This document shows positions 1-13,259 of a stretch of 64,000 nucleotides of DNA, one piece after another. The stretch comes from Epiperipatus broadwayi (Eukaryota; Onychophora; Udeonychophora; Euonychophora; Peripatidae), in contig JAQFVV010000012.1 in assembly GCA_028023455.1 (NCBI GenBank), forward strand, positions 2,694,023-2,758,022. The letters are read 5' to 3'. Position 1 is the stretch's first letter. Every line of letters begins with the position of its first letter. The translations under genes and the position numbers were made by a program. The notes below the pieces were generated by a model. That model ran no database searches and had not been told where the DNA came from. It was given only the letters and a program-made list of their open reading frames with translations.

Positions 1-144
1 TTCTAGGATATATATGGAAATCTGAGTGTATAGTTTTTTATGTATCCTTATAAGATTAAGTAATTAAAGTAATATTTTCTATATTACTCATTAGAGAAAA
101 TATATTGTGATGTACACATGTTGCCATCTATAGTTTACTTATAG

Positions 145-1075
145 TATATAAATAACTAAATATAAAAAACAATTAAAGGTCATCTAATTAAGAAAATATA
201 TTTTATTGTTTTGAATAAATCTAAAATAAATGAACCATTTATTTATTAAATTTTACATTGAAATATTTTTGTTTGAATTATTGTCTAATGATAATAGTGC
301 TTTATTGGGATTAGAAGAAAGAGATTCATATGTTCATAAGCCAGTATTTAAAAAAAATAAAAGATTGTGTTTTGTGTTGTAATAGCTACAGAAATGATTG
401 TAGCAAGAACATAGGCTTTCAAAACTTTGTGTTTATTTTACCTTACTTTTATAAATATATTTGTGACAGATAGCAAAGATATATGTATTGTAGATAAAGC
501 AATTTAGAGAGGAGACCATGAACTCCTCCTTCATTTTATATAGTTATGATTAAAATGAAATGAATATCCCAAACACTATAATGACCACCATAGAACTAAG
601 ATCATTGAAATCACCATGGATTGTAATGTCAACACGAATCAATAAGTGGATACCATCTGATGGTTCAAATTGCTTATGAATACTTATGTTTCGGTTTTTG
701 CTAGCAAAAAAAGGTACCAAAAGAAACATTATCGAATAATGAAATATCAGTTGAAGTTATATATATGCAAAAACAGTGATGACATATGCTAATAAAAATC
801 CTTTAAATTAACACTGTCAGATAAATTTCACTGTAAAAAAAATGATTAAAAAGCATAATGATAACTTTAACAAAAAATATTTATTAAATTTTTTTTATTA
901 ATAATTTTCATTAATATAATCTTACATATTATTCAATGTTATTAAACAATATGAGAGATAGATTTTTTTTATTATAAAAGTAACAATATTAAAAACTTTT
1001 ATCACTTTGTTTCCTTATATTGTGAGAAAGAGTTTATTTTTAACCCTTTTATGACTGTATGATTTAGTAATTTAA
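145..1075 (+). repeat. interspersed repeat copy A, possible non-LTR retroelement tail
   Basis: About 0.9 kb here is a diverged copy of 5008-5909. Shared landmarks, in the same order, include the opening AATTAAAGGTCATCTA, the phrase TTTATTTATTAAATTTTA, the stretch around 370-540 and the block around 600-720. The copy is broken by stops and frameshifts. Its reading frame (about 280-545) parallels the 95-codon frame of the other copy. The stretch ...ICIVDK... followed by a Tyr/Lys-rich segment faintly resembles the end of some LINE ORF2 proteins, but this family assignment is a guess. The repeat relationship itself is directly visible. Confidence 0.6.
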
Positions 1076-1489
1076 AATGTATATTGTATCTGATAGTTGC
1101 AATCATAAAATAGGAGAGGGTCAATTATAAAGTATATGATAGAATATTAGAATGCAGTTGATAAATTAGAATTATAATCATTATTTTATTCACCTCAATG
1201 AGTTAATGTTCATTTAAAAAAAATTATATTATTGTTATTATTAACATAAATACTTTGATTTGCCTATTTCCATCAGTCATTATAAAATTATTTTATTATA
1301 GAATTTATTTTACAATTAAGATAATTCATTGTATATTCCATACAATACTTTATTACCAAATAAGTCATCATTTATTGAATTGTATCTTTTGTGCTAAGCA
1401 AGATACTCATGCTCTTGATCATTGGCTACTTACAAATTCATAAGTCAATTATAAATATAAATCTAAACTTCCATACAAGCATTTTTGAA

Positions 1490-1560
1490 TCAATATATAT
1501 ATATATTAGTTATATATTTAGTCAATATATATATATATTAGTTATATATTTAGTGGGCTA
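1490..1560. repeat. 32-bp tandem duplication with (TA)n core
   Basis: The unit CAATATATATATATATTAG plus TTATATATTTAGT occurs twice back to back. This is a local slippage-type duplication with no coding potential. Confidence 0.85.
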
Positions 1561-2278
1561 AGAACAACATTTATGTAATATGTTTTAGAGTGCCCAAATA
1601 TTTACTGCATAGGTGAAGAAAATCACTTGGTTCATAATTTTATTTATTATATTTTGTTGCCCAAATCTATGAGACACTTGCTAGCCAGCTAGTCCTGCAC
1701 AGTTATAATATTTTTGTTGTATTCATGATTACCTATTCAGTGCATTTATTTTAGCTTTACATTTTGACAGTCTTTACTTATTAGTTTTCCTTCATATTGT
1801 GGCTCATCCAACAAAGAAATAATGTTGCTTCATTCATATTGTTCATATGGTGCAGAATATCTTGCCCTTCATATTTGGCATCCAATATGAGGCTCGAGTA
1901 TATATCCATGATTCATGAAAGATTTAATGTCATATAATAATAGGTAGATAGAATTAAAATATTTGATTGATGATCACAATTAATATTAGCTATTTTTGTG
2001 TGTTTTATATTAAACAGAGTAATGTCTCAATAGATAGTAATTATTACATTTGTAGTTGTGCTTTAATAAGAGTTTGAATTTAAAGTGGATTGTAAAATTT
2101 TCTGAAAAACAGAGGTGTATAAATACATGATTTAAGAAATAGAAAAGTTATAAAATGCTTTATAAATAAAATGTTTTATAAATATTTGAAAAAAGGATAT
2201 ATAAAGATATGGTTCTAGACAATGATAGCTGGACTTTCCATATAATAATAAAATATGAGTTTATGCTTGTGTTTTTAA
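1561..2278. other. A+T-rich stretch, nothing recognised
   Basis: Unique-looking A+T-rich sequence. No long frame, repeat or structured motif was found between the small tandem duplication and the inverted-repeat element. Confidence 0.5.
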
Positions 2279-2279
2279 A

Positions 2280-3156
2280 AGTACACCTGGGTCTCTTTTT
2301 ACGCGGACTTATTTAACACGATTTTGAAGTTACGCAATTCGTGTTTCATCGGAAGTCAATTTTCGATAATGTGCTATTACTTTAAAAATAATAAATTTCA
2401 CGCACTTATGTTATTTTGAAAGTAATAGCACATTATTGGAATTCAACTTTCATCTTAGTAATTTCAATATTTTCAGTGCTTTATAATAGTAAGATTTTAT
2501 GCAATAATGAAATTAAAATCATGATTTCCACATTTATGTATACACATATTAAATTTTACAAGATTATAATGTAAATTTGTTCAAACATTGTGCGTGTTAA
2601 TTTTGCATTTTAAATCACATTCTGTTTTTGCTTTTTAAAAAAAGAACGTAATCAATTATTATTTTCTTATTAATGACACTAATCATTAACGTGCTCTTAA
2701 ATTCCAATGAGAGCTAAATTGTTTTATGTCTGGATATCATGAGCTTCGTAAACAATTAATAAAATCATCATCTCAAAGATTAATTACTAATTACGTTGTC
2801 ACCAGAAAATCATAATAATTAAAACGTATAAAAAATGTAAATTACTGCACTGTAAATTATGCATAAAAATATATTATTTTGAATAAAATTAAATATTATA
2901 GTTAAAAAAGTTTGTCTTGTATCATTTTTTTTCAAATTTGAAATTTTTTATTAGTCATATTTTATTTCCTTATTATTTTTTTTTGCGCGAATTTTAAAGT
3001 AATTTTACATTGGTGCTTTGCTTTTATGCGAATTTTGAAAAATCACAGACCGCACACCCCTTTTTCAATATAAGTTATGTCTATTTTTGTGCGATTTTGT
3101 TTGCACATGTTTTCTGAGGAACCTATCTACCGTGTAAAATGAGACCCAGGTGTACT
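2280..3156. mobile_element. non-autonomous DNA transposon with ~27-bp terminal inverted repeats
   Basis: The left end reads AGTACACCTGGGTCTC followed by TTTTTACGCGG. The right end is its reverse complement with three mismatches over 27 bases (CCGTGTAAAA then TGAGACCCAGGTGTACT). If the element proper starts at CACCTGGG it is flanked by TA on both sides, as expected for TA-duplicating transposons. The interior (~0.87 kb) has no usable frame and contains a smaller palindrome at about 2362-2450 whose arms share AATGTGCTATTACTTT. The superfamily is not identified. It could be a deletion derivative of an autonomous element located elsewhere. Confidence 0.75.
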
Positions 3157-3690
3157 AGATATATCCTATACATTAGTAGAATGCCAAGATAATATAGGCT
3201 CATTATGAATAAATACTATTAAATTCTTTTTATGAAGCAACTGTAAAATAATTAATGAAAAGTACTTGAAGCTAGCTTATTTTATTGAAGATGTTATATC
3301 TTAGTTATTTTAGAAAATAGATGTAAAATATTAGTACTCATTATTTGAATTTGTTGACAATAGTATAATACAATGTCTTTTGAGAGTATTTCTGAAATTT
3401 ATATTATATTATATGCAATATAAGTTGAATTTTAAAAATTAAATAAATACAGTTATGCATATTAGTTTGGGATGATAATAATGTTGTTGATAGAAAAGTT
3501 AATCATTATTGAAAGATGATGTTATTGCAGTATTTTATATTAAAATAATATAATACAAGAATTAAAATTTGTATGAGTAAAATGTGTTATTCATTTCTTT
3601 TGCTGTGAGATATTGAATTGAGGGGGAGGAAAGTCATGTTCTTTTTTTTTTCTAAAGTAAAATAGTAAATATAAATCTGAACCAAATTAT
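3157..3690. other. A+T-rich stretch, nothing recognised
   Basis: No repeat partner, frame or motif was found here. Confidence 0.4.
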
Positions 3691-5007
3691 GGAAAATGAG
3701 AAAGAGTTAGATATGTTCGAACAGGTAAGAAAAGTTAATAAAATTTCTATCATATCAATAAATAATCAAGAAATCTATAATGGCAATGTTGCAGAGCTTT
3801 ATGATTAAGACTAATGAAAGTCAGCAAAGCCAAGAAGAGGTTAAACAAGGATTGGGATGAGACCAAGAAAAGAATCACAAAGTGATTATGCAAATAATAA
3901 GCCAAAACTGATAAGACCTTATATAAAAAATTAAACAAGATTATAGAGATATAACAAGTGAGCTTCATGAAGATCAAGAAAAGTATGGTAAGAGAGAGAA
4001 ACTATTTAAGTAAGAAATGAAGCCAAGTCAAGTGGAGGTCCAACTAGACATGAATCAAGGCCAGGAAATCTTAGTAATAAAGATAAAAGGAGGTCAATGT
4101 GTATTAAAAGAAAATATAGGAAAGGGGCAAAATTGTACTGAAGAGATAGTAACCAAATCAAAAAGATATAGATTTTAATTCCAGAATAAATGTAGATTCC
4201 TATAAACTAAGTTAAATGAATATCAGAAAATTAATTAGAAAGAGTTAAAGAAGGTATGGAATAGAAATGAGAGGTTCAAAGTTTAGAAATTCAGATAGAA
4301 TATGATTATTTGTATTAGGATATTAGCTTAGATGTGATGCCATCAAAATATGTGTCCAGATTTCTTTCAAAGGGAATTATAACACATGGTTTAATAAATG
4401 TGATAGATGTAAGATTTTGTCACTAGAGCTAAATTATTTGAAAGACAAATGGTTTTATCATCATTAAGTATGTAGTCATGAGTGTAGGTACTTTGATTGG
4501 GGACATGAGAATTTTTATCCATTACTGCATAATGCCAGTAAGATATGTTAGATTTGTGAGATTAATGATTTAGAAAATATGGTTTATTGTAAGATCTCGA
4601 CCAAATGTGTGAATTGTTATGGATTATAATAGTAAATATCCAATTTACGATGACTATCTTCATGATTTTATCTGGTATAAAGAATCAATATTTATTAAAA
4701 ATAAAAAGTTTGATTTTATTAGTCATAATTCATGCAATCTATATAGTAAAAATTGACTTATTTTTTAAATATCCACCTAGGATAAAATGTAAAGTAGAAA
4801 TGAGTATAATTGTAGTAGGATATTTGTCTTGTTAATTGTAGGATGTTTAAAAAAACACAGGACACATAATTGCACATAGTCATTGCTATATTGTTGGGGT
4901 AGGTTCGTTTTAATTAGCCATGAGTTATTCATAGAATGTTCAGATGCTAATGATGATTTTATGTTAATTGTTTAGAAGTTTATTTTTATTAAGGGTGGGA
5001 TATAACT
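3690..5007 (+). pseudogene. decayed retroelement ORF: coiled-coil-like then Cys-rich segment
   Basis: The strand is purine-rich at 3700-4300. In shifting frames it gives Gln/Glu/Lys-rich peptides (for example ELHEDQEKYGKREKLFK and MNQGQE), as in coiled-coil parts of gag-like or LINE ORF1 proteins. Further down (about 4470-4640), frames give a Cys-rich passage (CSHEC, KICQIC-like, KCVNCYGL) that resembles a zinc-knuckle region but has no clean CCHC spacing. Every frame has several stops. It sits directly upstream of repeat copy B and may be part of the same element, since copy A lacks this upstream part. The family is unknown, and chance composition cannot be excluded. Confidence 0.3.
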
Positions 5008-5906
5008 AAATAAAGAAAATAATTAAAGGTCATCTATATAATAAAATATATTTTATTGTCTTCAATGAATCTAGAATAAGTGAATCATTTATTTATTAAA
5101 TTTTAAAATGAAACATTTTTGTTTAGATTATTGGTGAATGATAACTATGACCTATTGGAATTAGAAGAAATAGTATCACATGTTCACAAGTCAGTGTTCA
5201 ATGAAAGGAAAAGACTGTTTTGTGTTGCCATAGATACAGAAATGATTTTAGCAAGAACACAAGAATTTCTTTTGCTTAAAAATTTGTGTTTGTTTTACAG
5301 TACTTTTATAATTATATTTGAGACATATAGCAAAGAAATATGCATTGTGGACAAAACAACATATGGATGGGAACATGAACTCCTTCTTCATTTGGTATCT
5401 TTATGATTAAAATATAATAAATATCGTAAATGATATGCTGACTGCCATAGAGCTAAGATCATTGAATTCATCATGGTTTGTAATATCAATATGAATAATA
5501 ATTGGACAATATCTATTGCTTATGGATCCCTATGTTTGTGTTTTCCTAGCAAAAAAGGTGAAAAAAGGAAATATTGTTGAATAATAGAATATCAGCTGAA
5601 GTCATGTATATGCAAAAACTGTGGTAACAGATATTAAAAAAACTTTTAAATTTTTGCTGTCAGATATATTACACTTTTAAAAAAGTAGGTGAAAAGCATA
5701 ATGATAACTTAAATGATAAAGCATTTATTAAAGGTTTTTATTAATCATTTTCATTAATATAATCATACATATCATTCAATATTATTTAAACAATATAAGA
5801 GATAGATTATTTTTTTAAAAAAGTAACAATATTAAAAACTTTTATTACTTTGTTTCCTTATAATCTGAGAAATAAATTACTTTTAACAATTTTATGACTG
5901 TACATT

Positions 5907-5909
<3 letters not shown>
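5008..5909 (+). repeat. interspersed repeat copy B, with 95-codon remnant frame
   Basis: Diverged copy of 145-1075. It keeps a frame of 95 codons at 5119-5406 (MFRLLVNDNYDLLELEE..., then ICIVDK and WEHELLLH), whereas the equivalent frame in the other copy has stops. The peptide is not recognised with confidence. The IVD-T-x-WEHEL-like phrase has a faint similarity to the terminal region of LINE ORF2 proteins. After the stop, frames continue as KYNKYRK and similar, so the ancestral frame was longer. The 3' boundary is the (AAT)n tract. Confidence 0.55.

Positions 5910-5971
<62 letters not shown>
5908..5971. repeat. (AAT)n microsatellite
   Basis: About twenty perfect TAA units. It lies exactly at the junction between repeat copy B and the foldback relic that follows, as expected for a retroelement tail. 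Confidence 0.95.
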
Positions 5972-6275
5972 TCACATGGTCACCATTTCATATGCTTACA
6001 CATGCTGTTAATAACAGTAGCAAACTTTTCATACAAAATTTCCACCAAATACAAGTCATTAATTAATAGATGCAAGCAGGTTTGCACATAAAATTCCTAA
6101 CTAATGCCTACCTACCCAAATCCCAAAACTAGTTTTTAGTTTATGGATTTCATCAGCCACAAATTAAAAACTAGTGTGGAGCAATTTGATGAGTAGAGAT
6201 TTTATGCACAAATCTCCTTGTGTCCATTGATTACTGGGACTTGCACTTTAAGGCACTACTGTATGGAGAGTTTGC
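5972..6275. repeat. degenerate foldback, same family as 19.4-19.7 kb, hammerhead relic
   Basis: Matches the 19.3-19.7 kb repeat along its length: TCACATGGTCACCATTTCAT at the start, GCACATAAAATTCCTA in the left arm, GATTTTATGCACAA in the right arm, and GGCACTACTGTATGGAGAG at the end. On the minus strand, CTGATGA (complement of 6150-6156) is followed by a collapsed stem-II region, AAAAACTAGTT and TTGGGAT. These are the positions of a hammerhead core in the better-preserved copy. G12 is A and stem II no longer pairs, so this copy should be inactive. Confidence 0.6.
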
Positions 6276-6279
6276 TAGT

Positions 6280-7034
6280 GGATAAAGAAATGGGGATCAA
6301 ATTTAGTAAAGAAAAATCAAAAGTAATGTTTATAAATGCTAAAGGAAGAGAAGAGAAATAATTTTTATTGAGGGGGAAGTTAAATGTGGCAAAGAGATAT
6401 AGCTATTTGGTAATTATCTTAAGTAATTGGAGAAATTGTTTTGATGAATGGGAGAAAAAATTGATAAGTGAAGCAAAGAATAGAAAGTGACTGATAAAGA
6501 TATTAACAGTGTATTCACATAATAAATATGATGTAACAAATATTGTATGGAAGTGAGTGTCAGTATCAGGATTAACTTATGGTAATGATGGATTACATGT
6601 TAGTAAAGTGATGTTAGATTACTTAGAAAACCTGCAAATAGAAATAGGAAGACCTGCATTAGATGCAAATGTGTGGATGACCAAGAAGCCAATTCAAAGA
6701 GAAATGGGATAGTCAAGTTTTTATATGAGAGATGCAAAAAGCAAACTGAAAATTTTCTGTAGATTGCAATTTATGGATAGTAAGAGAATAGCCAAAATTG
6801 TATTTAATTGGGTTATGAGTAAAGGACAAGCAACAAGATGAGTAAAAAAGGTAGCATGGTATGTAGAAGATTTGGATAAACATTTTATGTCAGTATATCT
6901 GTACAAAAAAAGATGGGATGATTGTGTTAGGAGAATTGTTGAGTGTTATAGTGGCAAAGATGAATTGAAGAATAGATGCATTACTAAAAAATAGGGAGTT
7001 GGAGAGATGGAGAACTAGTATGGAGAGTGAATAG

Positions 7035-7110
<76 letters not shown>

Positions 7111-7600
7111 GGTGTGAGTTAATTTACAATAATAGCAAAGAAAGTAGTTTACTATTTATGCCGTGAATAGGATTGTTAGCACCTAGGGGATATACACATA
7201 AGTGGTGGAATGTGGGTGATTTAGACAGCAAATTATGCAAAGAAGGCATGGAAAATATTAGGCATCTATTAATTGAAGTAAATGCTTACAAACAGAAAGG
7301 ACACAAATAATGGAGTTGTTGGGGAAATAAATATAAACAAAATGATTATGCAGCAATGGGTTTCATGGTTTTTATGTTGGGTTTGCAAAAAATAAAGAGG
7401 ATCTCGATACAAAGGCCCTAATGTGGACAAAGATAAGGTTGTGAAATGGAATGGAGTAGGATAGAGAAGAATATAGGAAAAATTTAGAGTGGAAATGGAA
7501 AGTGCAGATAAGATGGCTAACAGGTTTCTCCGGGCACAGTCGCTGACAGATTCCTGACTCCGATAAAGGAGAAGCCATAATGCATCACATTGCATATCGT
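6280..7600 (+). pseudogene. decayed LINE: reverse-transcriptase 3' half and C-terminus
   Basis: Frames on the plus strand give GIKFSKEKSKVMFIN, then RYSYLVIILSNW (palm end of a non-LTR reverse transcriptase, corresponding to the YLG motif), then KYDVTNIVWK, GLTYGNDGL, LENLQIEIGRPALDANVW and LQFMDSKRIAKIV. This order matches the thumb and linker of a common invertebrate LINE. After the (TA)n insert, frames give a remnant of the terminal His/Cys region (MENIRHLLIE-NAYK). The tail ends with CCGATAAAGGAGAAGCCA, typical of LINE 3' ends. Several stops and shifts make it inactive. The clade (CR1/L2/Jockey side) is not certain. Confidence 0.7.
7038..7107. repeat. (TA)n microsatellite inside the LINE
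   Basis: About 35 TA units interrupt the LINE between its linker and its terminal region. Confidence 0.97.
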
Positions 7601-9043
7601 TAATAATAATTATTTTTATTATTTCTTTTATACAATTTATTCTATTTTATTCAAATTTCAATATTAAGTTTATTTTGATTTCAAGTGCTGAATTTAGGTA
7701 GCTAATTCCAAAGAGAGATTGAGAAATCATTTGCATTATTTCAAAACAGAAATTATTTATATATATTGAAAATTTAAAGAAAAGACAGGAGAGAGGGGGT
7801 GGACGTGAATATAAATTTAGCATTTTTTTTTATTTGAAAAAAAATAAATTTTGGCATGAGCTTAAATAATTAATGTGTAAAGACTATAATTAATATAAAT
7901 CATTATTGATTTAAACATTTTAGGTTCATTTTAAATTCATGGTAATCCTGACAAGAAATTTGATTTTGCTTTTACTGAGATTTCTGACTTTAATTTTTGT
8001 TGACAAATGATTTTGTTTTCAATAAGTTTTTAAAATGGGATTTAAATCAATATTGGCAAAAAGTTGAAAAGTTTTTTAAAAAGCCATGAAATTATTATTA
8101 TCTTTTGAATAAAAATATAAATTAATAGTTGCACGTGAAACGATATATTACAATAGAGTAGCTTACAACAAGAAAATATATTTACGTATTTGAAATAAAC
8201 TACTTCAGTGATATATATATATTCATAAATAATTAGAATGTTATATTCATAAAAAGTGATAAATGAAACTTAAAGGAATTGATATTATTTCAGCACATTA
8301 ATTAAAAAGATTATATATATTTATCTTTAAAGTAACTTTATTTGATAAAATTATTAACATAGTTATATTTTAAATACTAAGAGATATTTAATTGGTTACA
8401 TATAGTACAGGATAAAGTAAAAAAAAAGTAGCCAAATCTATATAATAATATGAGTGAAAACAAATTACAGATATTCGCTTTCTACTATTGTATGGACTTG
8501 GTCTATTATTTTAATATCACATAATTTGTTTAGAATGATTATTCTCTGTATATGCTATCACTGATGTTGATATTGTTTGTGGGTGTGAGTAACGACGCTA
8601 ATAAGAGTTTAGTAAGTTTTGAGGGAGTAGAAACGAAATAGAAAATGCTCTAAATTATCTTCATTTCTGTGATATAAAAATAGATAAGTATTTGTTGTAA
8701 AGGTTCTAATAGTGATATTAAGGAGTCCAATTTTTTGCTTCTCATTGTACTTGTTGTAGGATAATAATAAAAATAGACTTATTTGATGATATTGGTTATA
8801 ATAAGAAGTAAAGTCAATTATGTAAAATAAAACTATCATCACAAGATATTTTTAAGCATGATGAGCAATGTCTTTCATCACTACATCTTTGTGAGAAGGT
8901 TTTATCATTCTGGGATATCATTATTGGGAATAATTCATAAATTCTTGATATTTTTTAACTATGTAAAATTGATTTTTACATATTTTAATATCTAGTATGA
9001 TTATATACAAGGTCATTCGAAAGCTTATAAATTTATTGTAGTA
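7601..9043. other. A+T-rich stretch, nothing recognised
   Basis: Only short open frames typical of A+T-rich noise are present. The opening bases after the LINE tail are T-rich and contain no known element. Confidence 0.5.
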
Positions 9044-9140
9044 TTTTTTTTTTCTTTTTTCATATATCAATGCCTTGGCCAAGATGTTAACCTGCAACAA
9101 CTGCTTGTAAGGCAGCTGGCTGACCACTTGACCACCACTA
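9044..9140 (-). mobile_element. SINE, tRNA-Gly-derived family, degraded copy
   Basis: On the minus strand it reads TGGTGGTCAAGTGGTCAGCC (A-box region), then CTGCCTTACAAGCAGTTG (anticodon arm), and it ends with a T-run on the plus strand, i.e. a short A-tail. Matches the copies at 21.5, 24.9 and 46.1 kb. The B-box half is eroded. Confidence 0.65.
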
Positions 9141-9569
9141 ATAGTTGTTTATGTAGATTTAATAAATGGTATTATTATTATCATAAACAAATCTAATTCT
9201 AACCAATATCAATCTATTTATAAAAGCAAACAACTTAAGGGAAAGCCTTTGCTTTCTTCATATCTTATTTCTTTCTTATCAGATTCTTTGTAAAGCTTAA
9301 TTTTATCTAAAGACTTATATAAGATTATTTGCAAGTGCAAAATATCAAATTGATTATTACAGGCCCTCCAAAACTTGAGTATTAGGAAGCATCATCATTT
9401 ACTGTAACTTCTGTTAATTTTCATTTTGTATTTATATATAGTAGAGCAATAAAATCATTTGCCACATAAATAAATATACTATTTAAATAGAAATAAAAAT
9501 ATTAGCCAAATCAAAATTCCCCTTTTTTTCCCAACATGATTATTGTTTTACCTATTGATAGAACTAAGG

Positions 9570-12289
<2,720 letters not shown>

Positions 12290-12993
12290 GAAAGTTTGCT
12301 AGTCTTTCACACATGCGATTATCTCTCAGACAGCCAATCAGATTTTAACCAGCTGTCTTAAGAACGATCAGGTTTTAATACATGACAGAGATTTTGACAA
12401 GAAAAGGATGATACCAACCTTTTCTCAACTTAACTTTTATATATATATATATATAGCCAGTCTTAAGCATCTTGGCCTGAAAGCTTGAATATATAAACAT
12501 ATACACTTATCATTCATTGTGTTATTAATTTAAGATATTACGGCACAAAATCTCAGATTTACTACACTGCAATAAATGATAAGTGTATATGTTTATATAT
12601 TTAAGCTTTCAGGCCAAGATGTTTAAGACTAGCTTGTATATATAAAAGTTAAGTTGAGAAAAGGTTGGTTTCATCCTTTTCTTGTCAAAATCTCTGTCAT
12701 GTATCGAAGCCTGATCATTCTTAAGACAGCTGTTTAAAATCTGATTGGCTGTCTGAGAGATAATCGTGCATGTGAAAAACTAGCTAACTTTCAATTATTA
12801 CCAATTTATTAACAACATGTGATTTAGACAAATATTATTTACATTCATTGCTGATAAATTATATTAACATCTAGAAAATTGTGGTGTAGTAAATCTGAGA
12901 TTTCACATCATAATATCTTAAATTAATAACACAATGAATGATAAGTGTATATGTTTATATATTCAAGCTTTCAGGCCAAATGCTTAAGACTGG

Positions 12994-13058
<65 letters not shown>

Positions 13059-13255
13059 AAAGTTAAGTTGAGAAAAGGTTGGTATTATCCTTTTCTTGTC
13101 AAAATCTCTATCATGTATCGAAGTCTGATCATTCTTAAGACAGCTGGTTAAAATCTGATTGGCTGTCTGAGAGATAATCGCACATGTGAAAGACTAGCAA
13201 ACTTTCAATTATTACCAATTTATTAACAACATGCAATTTAGACAAATATTATAAT
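12290..13255. repeat. three-unit inverted/direct repeat cluster
   Basis: One unit lies in minus orientation (about 12290-12545) and two in plus orientation (about 12573-12800 and 12920-13215). Shared landmarks in the plus sense are GATAAGTGTATATGTTTATA, AAGCTTTCAGGCCAA, a (TA)n of varying length, AGTTGAGAAAAGGTTGG, GACAGCTGG and GGCTGTCTGAGAGATAATCG. The (TA)n is internal and has grown in the third unit (13000-13058). The spacer TAGTAAATCTGAGATTT is also inverted between 12555 and 12895. No protein is encoded, since frames through the TA tract give only Tyr-Ile repeats. It is probably a non-autonomous element that re-inserted into or duplicated beside itself. The family is not identified. Confidence 0.8.
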
Positions 13256-13259
13256 TTAT

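Noticed and set aside
1255-1443. 62-codon open frame
   Set aside because: Ile/Phe/His/Tyr-rich translation of A+T-rich DNA with no domain, repeat partner or codon signal.
7269-7595. Two overlapping minus-strand frames (108 and 68 codons)
   Set aside because: They are antisense to the decayed LINE terminus, which explains the sequence better.
12945-13151. Frame with long Tyr-Ile run
   Set aside because: It reads through the (TA)n of a repeat unit. The same applies to the frames at 16.83-17.13 and 57.79-58.08 kb.
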